Below, in pieces: positions 7,434 to 14,413 of a stretch of 64,000 bases of DNA. The stretch comes from Aequorivita sublithincola DSM 14238. GTDB lineage: Bacteria; Bacteroidota; Bacteroidia; Flavobacteriales; Flavobacteriaceae. The position numbers and the translations under genes are program-made. The stretch is taken from assembly GCF_000265385.1 (NCBI RefSeq), contig NC_018013.1:1639001-1703000 (forward strand). Direction: 5' to 3'. The notes under the pieces are model-generated. The model saw nothing but the letters and a program-made list of their open reading frames with translations. It ran no database searches and was not told the DNA's origin. The number at the start of each line of letters is the position of its first letter. Position 1 is the stretch's first letter.

Positions 7434-8051
7434 TCACAGTTTATAACTAAGGCCGAATTGTAAAACAGAACTTTTATTATTATCACGTTCAGTAATTCCA
7501 TAATTATATCGAAGTCCAATTCGATAATTTTCTGCGAAGGTAAATCCTGCTCCAACATTCAGCGCAACTTCAAATTTATCATAATCATCATTTCCAAAAT
7601 TGAAATCATCATTATTATCAGTTACATCTTGATTGATTACATATCCGAATTGTGGTCCCAATTCTAAATCGAAACTATCACTGAAATAATAATCAGCCAT
7701 AATTGGAAGTAAAATCAAATTCTGCTTAATATCTGCTTTAAATCTATTGCCGAAAACAGGGTCATTAGGGTCACCCATATTTATGTTTTCTGAAAATTCA
7801 ATTTCTGCATTTTGTGTTGAAAACAGCAATTCAGGTTTTATTCTAAAATTGTCAGTTAATTTAAAACTTAAAAATCCTCCAAGATGAAATCCAATTTTGG
7901 CATTTGTTTCTGCAGGAATGTTGTCATCAATAATTAGGTTGGAATAATTTAGACCTGCTTTTAATCCAAATTCGATTGGTTCATTTTGAGCTAAAACACT
8001 AAAGTTTATTAGCAGAGTAGTTATTCCGATTATCAATGTAGTCTTTTTCAT
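7434..8051 (-). CDS. Small outer-membrane beta-barrel protein (PorT-like family)
   Basis: The open frame extends upstream to 8213, but that part is translated spacer D. The start is set at the ATG of MKKTTLIIGITTLLINFSV (8049-8051), which opens a typical signal peptide ending after VLAQ. The mature protein of about 185 residues has alternating hydrophobic strands, including the opening FGLKAGLNYSNL, GFHLGGFLSFKLTD, LLPIMADYYFSD, LELGPQFGYVI and a terminal barrel strand ending LSYKL. This fits the outer membrane protein beta-barrel families common in Bacteroidota (OMP_b-brl_2/PorT type). Function is unknown. It occupies one unit between spacers C2 and D. Confidence 0.83.
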   Translation of the reverse strand: MKKTTLIIGITTLLINFSVLAQNEPIEFGLKAGLNYSNLIIDDNIPAETNAKIGFHLGGFLSFKLTDNFRIKPELLFSTQNAEIEFSENINMGDPNDPVFGNRFKADIKQNLILLPIMADYYFSDSFDLELGPQFGYVINQDVTDNNDDFNFGNDDYDKFEVALNVGAGFTFAENYRIGLRYNYGITERDNNKSSVLQFGLSYKL

Positions 8052-8074
8052 TTCTGATTTTGTTTTAAATTGTT

Positions 8075-8270
8075 TGCAACGTTTAGTATAAAAGAAGTAG
8101 GGCTGTAAATAAGCGATTATCTTTCGGATTATCCACAAGCCAAATCTTTTGCATTTTGTTTTAAATTTTTGTTCTAAAAGCCAAATCAAAAGATTTGGCG
8201 ACTTAGCAAACAAGCCTTAAACATTGGGTTTAACACTGAATTGCCCTATTTTTTTTATACATTGTTGTGC
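8075..8270. repeat. attC-like palindromic spacer, copy D (long type)
   Basis: The spacer runs from tgcaacgtttagtata to tatacattgttgtgc. Beyond the pairing outer boxes it contains an inner perfect 12-bp inverted repeat, gccaaatctttt (8139-8150) with aaaagatttggc (8188-8199), and the order tgtaaataagc, ttcggattatccacaagcc, ttggcgact, gcaaac, ttgccctatt. It is about 90 percent identical by eye to copy F over roughly 195 bp, and copy A is a more diverged member of the same subtype. It ends 17 bp before the stop of the following gene and starts 23 bp upstream of the barrel gene. Confidence 0.78.
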
Positions 8271-8287
8271 AACGTTTTTTTTTTAAT

Positions 8288-8884
8288 CTATACTTTTTCT
8301 TTTATTGACTCAAAAATATTGTTAGAATAAAGTTCAATTAATGAAGCATATTCGTTCATTCCCGTTTTAGTTTTTAAGTCCGATTTAAAAGTTGTGTCCA
8401 AATAATTTCTAAAGTTTGCCTTCTCTTTATTAAATGATAATTTTAAGAATAAGCTGATAATGTTAAGGAATTTTATATCCCCAACTTTTGATTTTAGGTT
8501 TTCTGGTAGATAAAGTTGTAAATTTTTAGAAAGCCAGAACGCAGAAAAATGTGATAAATCTTTTGAATTCAAATTTTGTGATTTGATAAACATAGCATAA
8601 TCAGCCAATAATTCATTTCCTTGAGTTACTTGCTTGTTCATCGATTTTTTTAAAGAATCGAATTCTTTCGGATTTTCAATTAAACCGTCTATTTGGGCAG
8701 AGTAGCCACAAATAGCAACTGGGAATAAAGCATCCCAAATTTTCATATTTTGTTCACTTTGTAATTCGCTATACTCGGAAAAGGTATTTGTAAAAGGTCC
8801 GAAACTTAAAACGGATAAGATTTTTTTTTCATATGCGTAATTGTCATAATTACTTTTCTTCTTAAATAAATTCAATATTCCCAT
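8288..8884 (-). CDS. Unrecognised protein of 198 residues
   Basis: I cannot assign a family. The product starts MGILNLFKKKSNYD; a Gly at position 2 after Met followed by a basic cluster is common in small cytoplasmic proteins of Bacteroidota. It continues as a largely alpha-helical, soluble protein without signal peptide or membrane segment. Features that could be searched are WDALFPVAICGYSAQIDG (around residues 50-67), HFSAFWLSKNLQLYLPE (114-130) and a helical C-terminus. It lies between spacers D and E, with the stop 17 bp from D and the start 34 bp from E, and so is another single-gene unit of the array. Confidence 0.72.
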   Translation of the reverse strand: MGILNLFKKKSNYDNYAYEKKILSVLSFGPFTNTFSEYSELQSEQNMKIWDALFPVAICGYSAQIDGLIENPKEFDSLKKSMNKQVTQGNELLADYAMFIKSQNLNSKDLSHFSAFWLSKNLQLYLPENLKSKVGDIKFLNIISLFLKLSFNKEKANFRNYLDTTFKSDLKTKTGMNEYASLIELYSNNIFESIKEKV

Positions 8885-8918
8885 TTATATATTAATTTTC
8901 TTGATTTGGTCAAATGTT

Positions 8919-9047
8919 GCACAACGTTAAGCGGATATGATCCGTACCGTCTCAAGACCTTTTATAAAGATACTATAATTCGGAAAATTGGAATAGCTTT
9001 AAATGATATGCCGAAAAAAGGTATGGGTTATATCCGCCTGTTGTGTT
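8919..9047. repeat. attC-like palindromic spacer, copy E (divergent type)
   Basis: The spacer starts gcacaacgttaagcggatat and ends ttatatccgcctgttgtgt. The arms pair strongly: cacaac with gttgtg, and gcggatat-a-cc with gg-t-atatccgc, with three extra bases (gtt) on the left next to the box. The interior is unlike the other copies, but the length (about 129 bp), the AAC/GTT boxes and the asymmetric bulge next to them are the same. It lies 34 bp upstream of the start of the 198-residue gene. Confidence 0.65.
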
Positions 9048-9427
9048 TAGGTTTTTTGGGCCCACCCATGGATCTTTTGGCAACAACAAAACCGGAGTTT
9101 TGGCGACCCGGCATACAGCTGCTGCGCAAGAGTGCCTGGGCGATTTTTTGATATGCGGTTTATCCTTTGGATAAACAGCCGTCTCAAAAAGTAATTTTAA
9201 GCCCGCAATGCGCTAAAAATCAGGGCACAAAAGGCAGCGAACCCTTGACATTGTGATTTTTTTTCGCTACCTTGACCAAGTCTTCTTACGTTGACAACGT
9301 TTGGAAATGCCAATTTCCACGATGCAATCGACAAGACTTGGACGCACAAGTGCGTTTTCTGTCCAGATTTTCCCCGCTAAAAAACCAATTTAAAATTCGG
9401 CCAGAACAATAGGTCGGTAAAATTAGA
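9048..9427. other. Gene-free, relatively GC-rich segment between spacers E and F
   Basis: No gene is seen in these 380 bp; the one longer plus-strand frame crosses spacer E and has no protein-like character. The segment is richer in G and C than its neighbours and holds several inverted repeats. These are ccaagtctt (9276-9284) with aagacttgg (9333-9341), enclosing ggaaat/atttcc (9303-9317), and a hairpin acgcac/gtgcgt (9342-9355). It may be a cassette without a protein gene, perhaps specifying an RNA, or the remains of a decayed cassette. Confidence 0.4.
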
Positions 9428-9622
9428 TGCAACGTTTAGTATAAAAGAAGTAGGGCTGTAAATAAGCAATTGCCTTTCGGATTATCCACAAGCCAAATCT
9501 TTTGCATTTAGTTTTATATTATTCATCTAAAAGCCAAATCAAAAGATTTGGCGACTTCGCAAACAAGGCTGAATCATTGGGTTTAGCATTTATTTGCCCT
9601 ATTTTTTTTATACATTGTTGCC
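9428..9622. repeat. attC-like palindromic spacer, copy F (long type)
   Basis: The spacer begins tgcaacgtttagtataaaag and ends tttatacattgttgcc, just 5 bp before the stop codon of the TPR gene. It matches copy D almost base for base in both outer thirds and carries the same inner stem (gccaaatctttt with aaaagatttggc). Differences cluster in the loop between the stems. The close identity of D and F, 1.35 kb apart, could reflect recent duplication or repeated use of one site type. Confidence 0.78.
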
Positions 9623-9627
9623 CACAG

Positions 9628-10395
9628 TTACTCTGCGTATTGCTTTTCCAAATCATTAATATTACTTAGATAAATTTCAGTAAGATATTCATTGTATGGG
9701 TCGTTAATTTTATAATTCAGAGTCTGTTTTGACTTTTCTAAATATTCTCTTGCTTTTGGAAGACTATCCAATTCCCTATAAACTTTAGATAGATAATAGT
9801 ATGCCTCCGTTGTTTTATCCGATTGCTCTAATGCTTTTTTAAATTCTGCAATTGAAGACTCATAATTTCTAAGTTTAAACTCACAAATTCCAAGGTAAAC
9901 AAAGGACTGAATATCTGCCCAACCTGCTGTCTGGTTTACAATATTGCGTTTGAAACATACGATTGCTTTTTCGTATTCTTTTTTTCCGTAATAACTTTCG
10001 CCACGAAGAAAATCAATATTTTCTCCCCAAGGTGCATCGTTAAAATTAGGCGTCAACGAATCCAATCTGTTGAAATCAGATAGTGCACCATCAAAATCCC
10101 TCAAAAATCTTAATTTCATATAACCACGATAACCTAAGTGCAATGTTGGGTCTAATTCCACAGCTTTATCAAGATATTTAAATCCTTGGTTATAATCGCC
10201 AGCTTTGTTAAACCGAATAGAATATTGCATATATTCATTACTATCAGTTGAAGTAAAGCTTTCAACACTTTGAGCTTTTTCTGCGGACTTTTTATTCATC
10301 CCTTGCACTTTGATGAAGCCGTAAATACCGATTCCAATTATTCCAATCAAAATGATGCCAAAAATAATACCTGTTATCTTAAAAAATTTCTTCAA
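9628..10395 (-). CDS. Membrane-anchored TPR protein, TTG start
   Basis: The 255-residue protein has one N-terminal membrane helix (about residues 5-28, KITGIIFGIILIGIIG) and then a periplasmic or cytoplasmic tetratricopeptide array. TPR units are visible as YSIRFNKAGDYNQGFKYLDKA, LHLGYRGYMKLRFLRDFDGA, YGKKEYEKAIVCFKRN, GICEFKLRNYESSIAEFKKA and YYLSKVYRELDSLPKAREYL. Such proteins act as scaffolds; no partner is evident. The start codon is TTG at 10395: an in-frame stop lies five codons upstream and the next Met is beyond the membrane helix. It overlaps the lipoprotein gene by 17 bp, so the two form a two-gene unit between spacers F and G. Confidence 0.8.
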   Translation of the reverse strand: MKKFFKITGIIFGIILIGIIGIGIYGFIKVQGMNKKSAEKAQSVESFTSTDSNEYMQYSIRFNKAGDYNQGFKYLDKAVELDPTLHLGYRGYMKLRFLRDFDGALSDFNRLDSLTPNFNDAPWGENIDFLRGESYYGKKEYEKAIVCFKRNIVNQTAGWADIQSFVYLGICEFKLRNYESSIAEFKKALEQSDKTTEAYYYLSKVYRELDSLPKAREYLEKSKQTLNYKINDPYNEYLTEIYLSNINDLEKQYAE

Positions 10396-10822
10396 TTTTT
10401 CCGTTTTTTATTGTTAACCGAATCAAATAGTAAGTCTTAGTTTCCGTATCGTTCTGCCAATCTCTAAGGTTTTGCGAAATTTTTTCAAGTTCCGCTATTA
10501 ACTTGCCATTGTTAAAGTCTGTTGGTTTATATTCTGCATTAATTTGAAAATTTTCTTGATTGCAATATTTCCCATATTTATCAATGTGAATTTTTAGAGT
10601 TATATAACCGTTTGCTGGTACGATGTCAGTTTCTTTGTCTTTAATTTCCTGAAATGCTTTTCGTATAGTAAAATTTTCGCCTTGAATTTTTGAATTATGG
10701 GGCGTGCCAAACATTGTAGTTGTCCAATAAGCTGAAGAATGTTCTTCACAGTTTGTTTCTTTTTTTCCACACGATAAAAGAGATATAAAAAGTGATAATA
10801 TAATTGCAATTTGTTTTTTCAT
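10379..10822 (-). CDS. Unrecognised lipoprotein
   Basis: The 147-residue protein starts at the ATG of MKKQIAIILSLFISLLSCGK; an upstream TTG in frame is less likely because it lies within the box of spacer G. The signal sequence ends in a lipobox (LLSC), predicting a lipid-anchored periplasmic or outer-membrane protein. The mature part contains GYITLKIHIDKYGKYC, a strand pattern resembling the C-terminal domain of TonB-like proteins, but the match is weak. It is cotranscribed and overlapping with the TPR gene. Function is unknown; being in one unit suggests the two act together in the envelope. Confidence 0.75.
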   Translation of the reverse strand: MKKQIAIILSLFISLLSCGKKETNCEEHSSAYWTTTMFGTPHNSKIQGENFTIRKAFQEIKDKETDIVPANGYITLKIHIDKYGKYCNQENFQINAEYKPTDFNNGKLIAELEKISQNLRDWQNDTETKTYYLIRLTIKNGKIEEIF

Positions 10823-10828
10823 AATTGT

Positions 10829-10910
10829 GGGCAACGGATGGGTATAAGAAACGGTTGCCTATCCGTCCAGAGAATTTGGCAACTGTTTTTTATGCCGGGT
10901 TATCTATCTG
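10829..10910. repeat. Truncated attC-like spacer, copy G
   Basis: The left end gggcaacggatgggtata has the usual box, 6 bp upstream of the lipoprotein gene. The matching right end is not found. Instead an inner stem (acggttgcc at 10851-10859 with ggcaactgt at 10878-10886) and a partly complementary tatgccgggttatctatc (10891-10908) follow. No GTTGCC-type end closes the element. This marks the right boundary of the minus-strand cassette-like series; beyond it three small genes run on the plus strand. Confidence 0.5.
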
Positions 10911-10978
10911 TTTTAAAAGAAAAAAAAGGAATGCAAATGCCGATAGGCAAATATTTATAAGAGTAAAAACATAACACT

Positions 10979-11119
10979 ATGAATGGAAAGCAAGAGTACG
11001 AAATAAATAAAGCGAAATATAATGGGAAATCAATCTGTCCTAATTGTAAAAGTTGGTCATTAACCTCTTATTCAAAAGCAGATATTTGTGATAACTGTGA
11101 TTTTGAAGAAGGCTACTAA
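10979..11119 (+). CDS. Small zinc-ribbon protein, 46 residues
   Basis: The reading frame from ATG 10979 encodes 46 residues with two CxxC knuckles: ICPNC (Cys20 and Cys23) and ICDNC (Cys37 and Cys40), 13 residues apart. That is a compact zinc ribbon. The tail DFEEGY is acidic. Small zinc ribbons of this kind are common among phage and mobile-element genes of Bacteroidota, where they bind nucleic acid or protein; which applies here is unknown. It is the first of three closely spaced plus-strand genes (8 bp to the next). Confidence 0.65.
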   Translation: MNGKQEYEINKAKYNGKSICPNCKSWSLTSYSKADICDNCDFEEGY

Positions 11120-11127
11120 TAAAATAT

Positions 11128-11262
11128 ATGAACCTAAAAGAAATTGAAAATCCAATAGCTGAACAAAATTTTAGACATCAATTAGAGATTGAGGAATCTA
11201 AAAACAGACAACGTGCAATAGCCAATAGAATTGTTGCAAGAATTAAAAACCAAAAATTATGA
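11128..11262 (+). CDS. Small helical protein, 44 residues
   Basis: This short frame (MNLKEIENPIAEQNFRHQLE and onward) is highly charged, with ESKNRQRAIANRIVARIKNQ near the end predicting one amphipathic basic helix. It has no recognised domain. The case for a real gene is context: it starts 8 bp after the zinc-ribbon stop and its stop overlaps the next start as ATGA (11259-11262), a translational coupling signal. All three small genes likely form one transcript. Confidence 0.55.
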   Translation: MNLKEIENPIAEQNFRHQLEIEESKNRQRAIANRIVARIKNQKL

Positions 11263-11507
11263 GTGCGTACGAAGAAACACCATTAGAACAAGAAATTAGA
11301 AATTATTCTGAAAACAAAAACCCTTATCACGAAGATTGTGTTAATAGACATTTATGGTCTGAAGGATTTAGAAGAGGTGCAAAAATGGCATCTAAAGATT
11401 TTAAAGGGGATGAAATACTTATATCTCAAAAGGCGTGGGACGTGGTTACTATGTTTGAAGAAAATGGAATGCGTGATGCTGCCAAAATGTTGAGAAACAA
11501 TTTATAG
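11259..11507 (+). CDS. Small unrecognised protein, 82 residues
   Basis: The product begins MSAYEETPLEQEIRNYSENK and contains HLWSEGFRRGAKMASKDFKG and a final helix MFEENGMRDAAKMLRNNL. It is soluble and mixed in charge, without a known domain. In composition and size it resembles the small accessory proteins found in prophages and integrative elements of Flavobacteriia. It overlaps the preceding gene by 4 bp and is the last of the three-gene set. No phage structural or integration gene is next to it. Confidence 0.65.
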   Translation: MSAYEETPLEQEIRNYSENKNPYHEDCVNRHLWSEGFRRGAKMASKDFKGDEILISQKAWDVVTMFEENGMRDAAKMLRNNL

Positions 11508-11595
11508 TGCTTAATGGGTTATATATTTGTATATGAAACGTTGAGTACCCACACATCCGTACAGCTTGGTGGCTTTTTTTCTTTTAAAATTGTAG

Positions 11596-11714
11596 ATAAC
11601 GTTAAGATATACGCAAGTTACCAAAAAAGTGCTTATATACAACCTAATCAGTATGGTTATCAGCATGTTTTAAAGCCGTTGCGTATATACAACCTTATAG
11701 CTGTATATACGCAA
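11596..11714. repeat. Palindromic element H with three copies of a ttgcgtatat box
   Basis: The left arm ataacgttaagatatacgcaa (11596-11616, one base over the usual arm) pairs with ttgcgtatatacaaccttat (11679-11698). The second box also forms a perfect 12-bp hairpin with gtatatacgcaa (11703-11714) across a 12-base loop, so alternative pairings are possible. It resembles the spacer family in size and in the aacgtt start, but its ends are different. The 68-codon frame covering it is translated repeat, not a gene. The wider gene-free stretch 11508-11957 contains nothing else that I can identify. Confidence 0.55.
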
Positions 11715-11957
11715 TGCTAAGTTTTCAAAACTTTCTGTAGAAACCCTTTATCCGTTCCGCATAAGCGTTTCCACCTTAAGGTTCAATCATTTGTTTCCTC
11801 CTCTAGCGCAGTAAGGTGTTCTTGCCAGAGCAGCATGTGGTTTTCAAAATTTCGCAGTATTTTATGTATCTTTTTTTTTTCACCCAAAAAAAACTAAAAA
11901 CAAGATGGCGTCTAAGCTATATTTATTAATTTCATAGGAAGAAAAAAAATAGCGATT

Positions 11958-12410
11958 ATGAAAACCACAAAAAGGCTAGACGAAGCTTTAAACAAACTAT
12001 ACACCGCTTTCCACAACAATACGCTAAATGCGGAGTGCTGCATTCATTGTGCCGTAGGAAATATTTGCAATAATACAGACAGTTGGAAGCAACTTAGTGA
12101 CGATCACGGTTCATTACAATTAAATTATATTGGGTTGGTTCATGAAAATCTAGGAAGAAGGTTTCACGGCTACACACCTTCGGAACTACTTCAAATTGAA
12201 GCTGAATTTTTAAAAGGTTGCGGCTATAAACTTCCTTTAAATTATAAAAATGCTAAGCCGAAGGATCCAACTTCAAAAGAAACGCTTTTTAAAGGGCTTT
12301 GTAGTGCAGTGGCTTTTTTATGTTCCTTAGATGGGGTTCAGAATGTTATGGATTATTATCCGTTATTTCAGAAAGAACTGGAAATTCCTCTTTTAGAAAC
12401 TGCCCAATAA
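11958..12410 (+). CDS. Conserved hypothetical protein of Flavobacteriia
   Basis: The 150-residue soluble protein has a distinctive Cys-rich start, NAECCIHCAVGNICNN (about residues 24-39), followed by SWKQLSDDHGSLQLNYIGLVHE and GYTPSELLQIEAEFLKGCGY (around 73-92). I know the pattern from Flavobacteriia, where it is sometimes labelled as an NADH:quinone reductase subunit without support; nothing here resembles NqrF. The Cys cluster (CCxxC) could bind a metal or cluster. It is a single gene followed at once by a strong terminator. The function is unknown. Confidence 0.75.
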   Translation: MKTTKRLDEALNKLYTAFHNNTLNAECCIHCAVGNICNNTDSWKQLSDDHGSLQLNYIGLVHENLGRRFHGYTPSELLQIEAEFLKGCGYKLPLNYKNAKPKDPTSKETLFKGLCSAVAFLCSLDGVQNVMDYYPLFQKELEIPLLETAQ

Positions 12411-12412
12411 AA

Positions 12413-12449
12413 AAACCGCTCTTATTAGCTGTGCCAATAAGAGCGGTTT
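12413..12449. terminator. Bidirectional intrinsic terminator
   Basis: A perfect 14-bp stem, aaaccgctcttatt (12413-12426) with aataagagcggttt (12436-12449), lies between the convergent 150-residue gene and the oxidase-like gene. A-runs on the left and T-runs on the right serve both strands. Confidence 0.85.
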
Positions 12450-12471
12450 CCAATCAATTTTTCTTTTTCAA

Positions 12472-12972
12472 TTATACTTTTAAATTTCCTTGTTCTCCCA
12501 AATCTGGTTCGTCTCCAGTAATTGCGCCTTTAGCCATTTTTAATAAGGATAATACTTTGCCGTGTTTGGTATCCCAATAATGCGCCTCGTCTGGCTGAAT
12601 TTTTATGGCTGTAATGTTGGGATCGTCCACGCCATCAAACCAAGCGTCATCACCGCTACCGTACAATTCTTTAATTCGGTTTCGGTCTGTACTGATGGAA
12701 GCGCGGCCGTAAATGCTCATAAATTCAAAGTTTCCTTTGTCGGCATAAATCAATTGGGTTTTGTTTTCCTTTTCAATGTTTTGATTGTGCTCACTGTTTT
12801 TATTGCTTAGGAACCATATATTTCCAGCTGCATCCACTTCTTTAGTGCTCATAGGAATTACGTGGAATGGCTCGCTTTTCAAATTTGTAGCCATCATGGT
12901 AAGATCAATAGATTCTGCAAGTTCTTTTATTTTCTGTCTTGCTTCTTCGTTACTCAGGTTTTTTGTGCTCAT
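12472..12972 (-). CDS. Pyridoxamine 5'-phosphate oxidase-like (general stress protein 26 type) flavin-binding protein
   Basis: The 166-residue protein has the split-barrel fold of the pyridoxamine-phosphate-oxidase superfamily in the general-stress-protein-26 subgroup. Visible family segments are ATNLKSEPFHVIPMSTKEVD (about residues 29-48), GNIWFLSNKNSEH (51-63), FMSIYGRASISTD (84-96) and LYGSGDDAWFDGVDDPNI (105-122). The WFDGxDDP segment is typical of the subgroup. Members bind FMN or related flavins; the substrate is generally unknown. It is a single gene with its own terminator at the 3' end. Confidence 0.85.
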   Translation of the reverse strand: MSTKNLSNEEARQKIKELAESIDLTMMATNLKSEPFHVIPMSTKEVDAAGNIWFLSNKNSEHNQNIEKENKTQLIYADKGNFEFMSIYGRASISTDRNRIKELYGSGDDAWFDGVDDPNITAIKIQPDEAHYWDTKHGKVLSLLKMAKGAITGDEPDLGEQGNLKV

Positions 12973-13096
12973 AGTTTTTTCTTTTCAAGATACTAAACTA
13001 TGTGCTTGCTATATTTTAAGGAAATCATAAAGTTTATCAATTTAGCAAAAAGAGTGAACAAAATAATTGTTTCTTATAAATGCGAAGCACGAAAAT

Positions 13097-14377
13097 TTAC
13101 TTTCCAGTATAGGCAACTCTCCAAATGTGGTGCGTTGTATCATCTGTAATTAGCATAGCGCCATCTGGTATTACTACCGAGCCTACAGGTCTTCCGCGAA
13201 CTTCATCTTTTTTTGCATCTACAATAAAACCGGTGAGAAAGTCTTCGGGCTTGCCAGTGGGTTTTCCATTTTCAAAAGGAATAAAAACCACACGATAGCC
13301 CGAGATAATATCTCGATTCCAAGAACCATGTTGTACTACAAAGGCGCCGTTTTTATATTTCTTCGGAAATGATTCAGCGGTATAAAACACCAATCCCAAT
13401 GAAGCTGTGTGCGATCCCAGATCAACATCTGGAACAATGGCTTCTTTCAGCCTAACATTTGGTGGAATGGGCACTCGCGGATCAAAATGATTGCCCCAAT
13501 AGGAGTAGGGCCAACCGTAATAACCATCTTCTTGTACCGAAGTTAAATAATCTGGCACCAAATTATCGCCCAATTCATCTCTCTCATTTACAGAAGTCCA
13601 AAGTGTTTGTGTAGTTGGTTCCCAATCCATTCCCACAGGATTTCTGAGTCCTGAAGCATACACTTCAAGGTCACTCCCATCGGGGTTCATAACGAGTATA
13701 TTGGCTTTCATTACTTCATGCTCCATTCCTTTTTCGCCTACATTATCGCCACTACCCACGGCTATATATATTTTGGAATTATCTTCGTTGGCAATTATAT
13801 TCCGCGTCCAATGTCTATTGACTTTTCCCGCCGGAAGATCAGCAATTTTTTCGCCTATTGCGGTAATCTTGGTTTGTCCGGTTTTATATGGATAGCGCAT
13901 TACGGCATCGGTATTGGCAACATATAACCAATCATCAATAACGAGCATTCCGAAAGGCTGATTAAGGCCTTCTTTTTTGGTTAACAAAGTTTCGCGAACG
14001 TCTGGCGCACCATTATTATCGGTGTCGCGTAAAATTGTAATTACATCTGCACTGTGTTTTAAATTGTTGGAACCTCCAGCGCCTATTAGGGTAGCGCCAA
14101 TTTGTTTGGGAATACTGTAATTGCTATTGCTTTCGGCCACCAAGATATCTCCATTTGGCGTCACGTACATCCACCGTGGATTTTCAAAACCATCTGCGTA
14201 TTTGGTCACCGTAAACCCATTAGGAGCTTTGGGAGTTTCTCCATCGTTCCAACCAATAACGTTAGAATAATTTGAAACTGATTTAGTTGCAAATGGTTCT
14301 GGCAGCTGTTTTTCATCTTTTACTTGTGAAAAAAGCGAAAGCGGAATCGAAATTAAAAATAGAAAATATGTTTTCAT
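13097..14377 (-). CDS. Exported PQQ-type sugar/sorbosone dehydrogenase-like beta-propeller
   Basis: The 426-residue protein belongs to the soluble glucose/L-sorbosone dehydrogenase fold. I chose the ATG at 14377 (MKTYFLFLISIPLSLFSQ), a clean signal peptide, over a GTG three codons upstream. Family elements in the propeller include GFENPRWMYVTPNGDILVAE, GLNQPFGMLVI, RHWTRNIIANEDNSKIYIAVGSG, VYASGLRNPVGMDWEP, YYGWPYSYWG and HGSWNRD. These correspond to the PQQ and calcium binding surroundings of the family. The probable location is periplasmic. The actual substrate of Bacteroidota homologues is not established. Confidence 0.85.
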   Translation of the reverse strand: MKTYFLFLISIPLSLFSQVKDEKQLPEPFATKSVSNYSNVIGWNDGETPKAPNGFTVTKYADGFENPRWMYVTPNGDILVAESNSNYSIPKQIGATLIGAGGSNNLKHSADVITILRDTDNNGAPDVRETLLTKKEGLNQPFGMLVIDDWLYVANTDAVMRYPYKTGQTKITAIGEKIADLPAGKVNRHWTRNIIANEDNSKIYIAVGSGDNVGEKGMEHEVMKANILVMNPDGSDLEVYASGLRNPVGMDWEPTTQTLWTSVNERDELGDNLVPDYLTSVQEDGYYGWPYSYWGNHFDPRVPIPPNVRLKEAIVPDVDLGSHTASLGLVFYTAESFPKKYKNGAFVVQHGSWNRDIISGYRVVFIPFENGKPTGKPEDFLTGFIVDAKKDEVRGRPVGSVVIPDGAMLITDDTTHHIWRVAYTGK

Positions 14378-14413
14378 AATTGGCACATTTATTTAGTTCG
14401 AAAAAAATAAAAA

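Noticed and set aside
8052..8213. Upstream extension of the outer-membrane barrel gene
   Set aside because: It translates spacer D, and a proper signal peptide starts at the internal ATG at 8051.
8906..9151. Plus-strand ORF of 81 codons
   Set aside because: It spans palindromic spacer E and continues into non-coding sequence; no recognisable protein pattern.
2817..10910. Calling the spacers canonical integron attC sites
   Set aside because: The end boxes are GGCAAC/GTTGCC-like and do not satisfy RYYYAAC/GTTRRRY, and no integron integrase is in the window; therefore described as attC-like.
11514..11720. Plus-strand ORF of 68 codons
   Set aside because: Coincides with repeat element H; repeated words explain the open frame.
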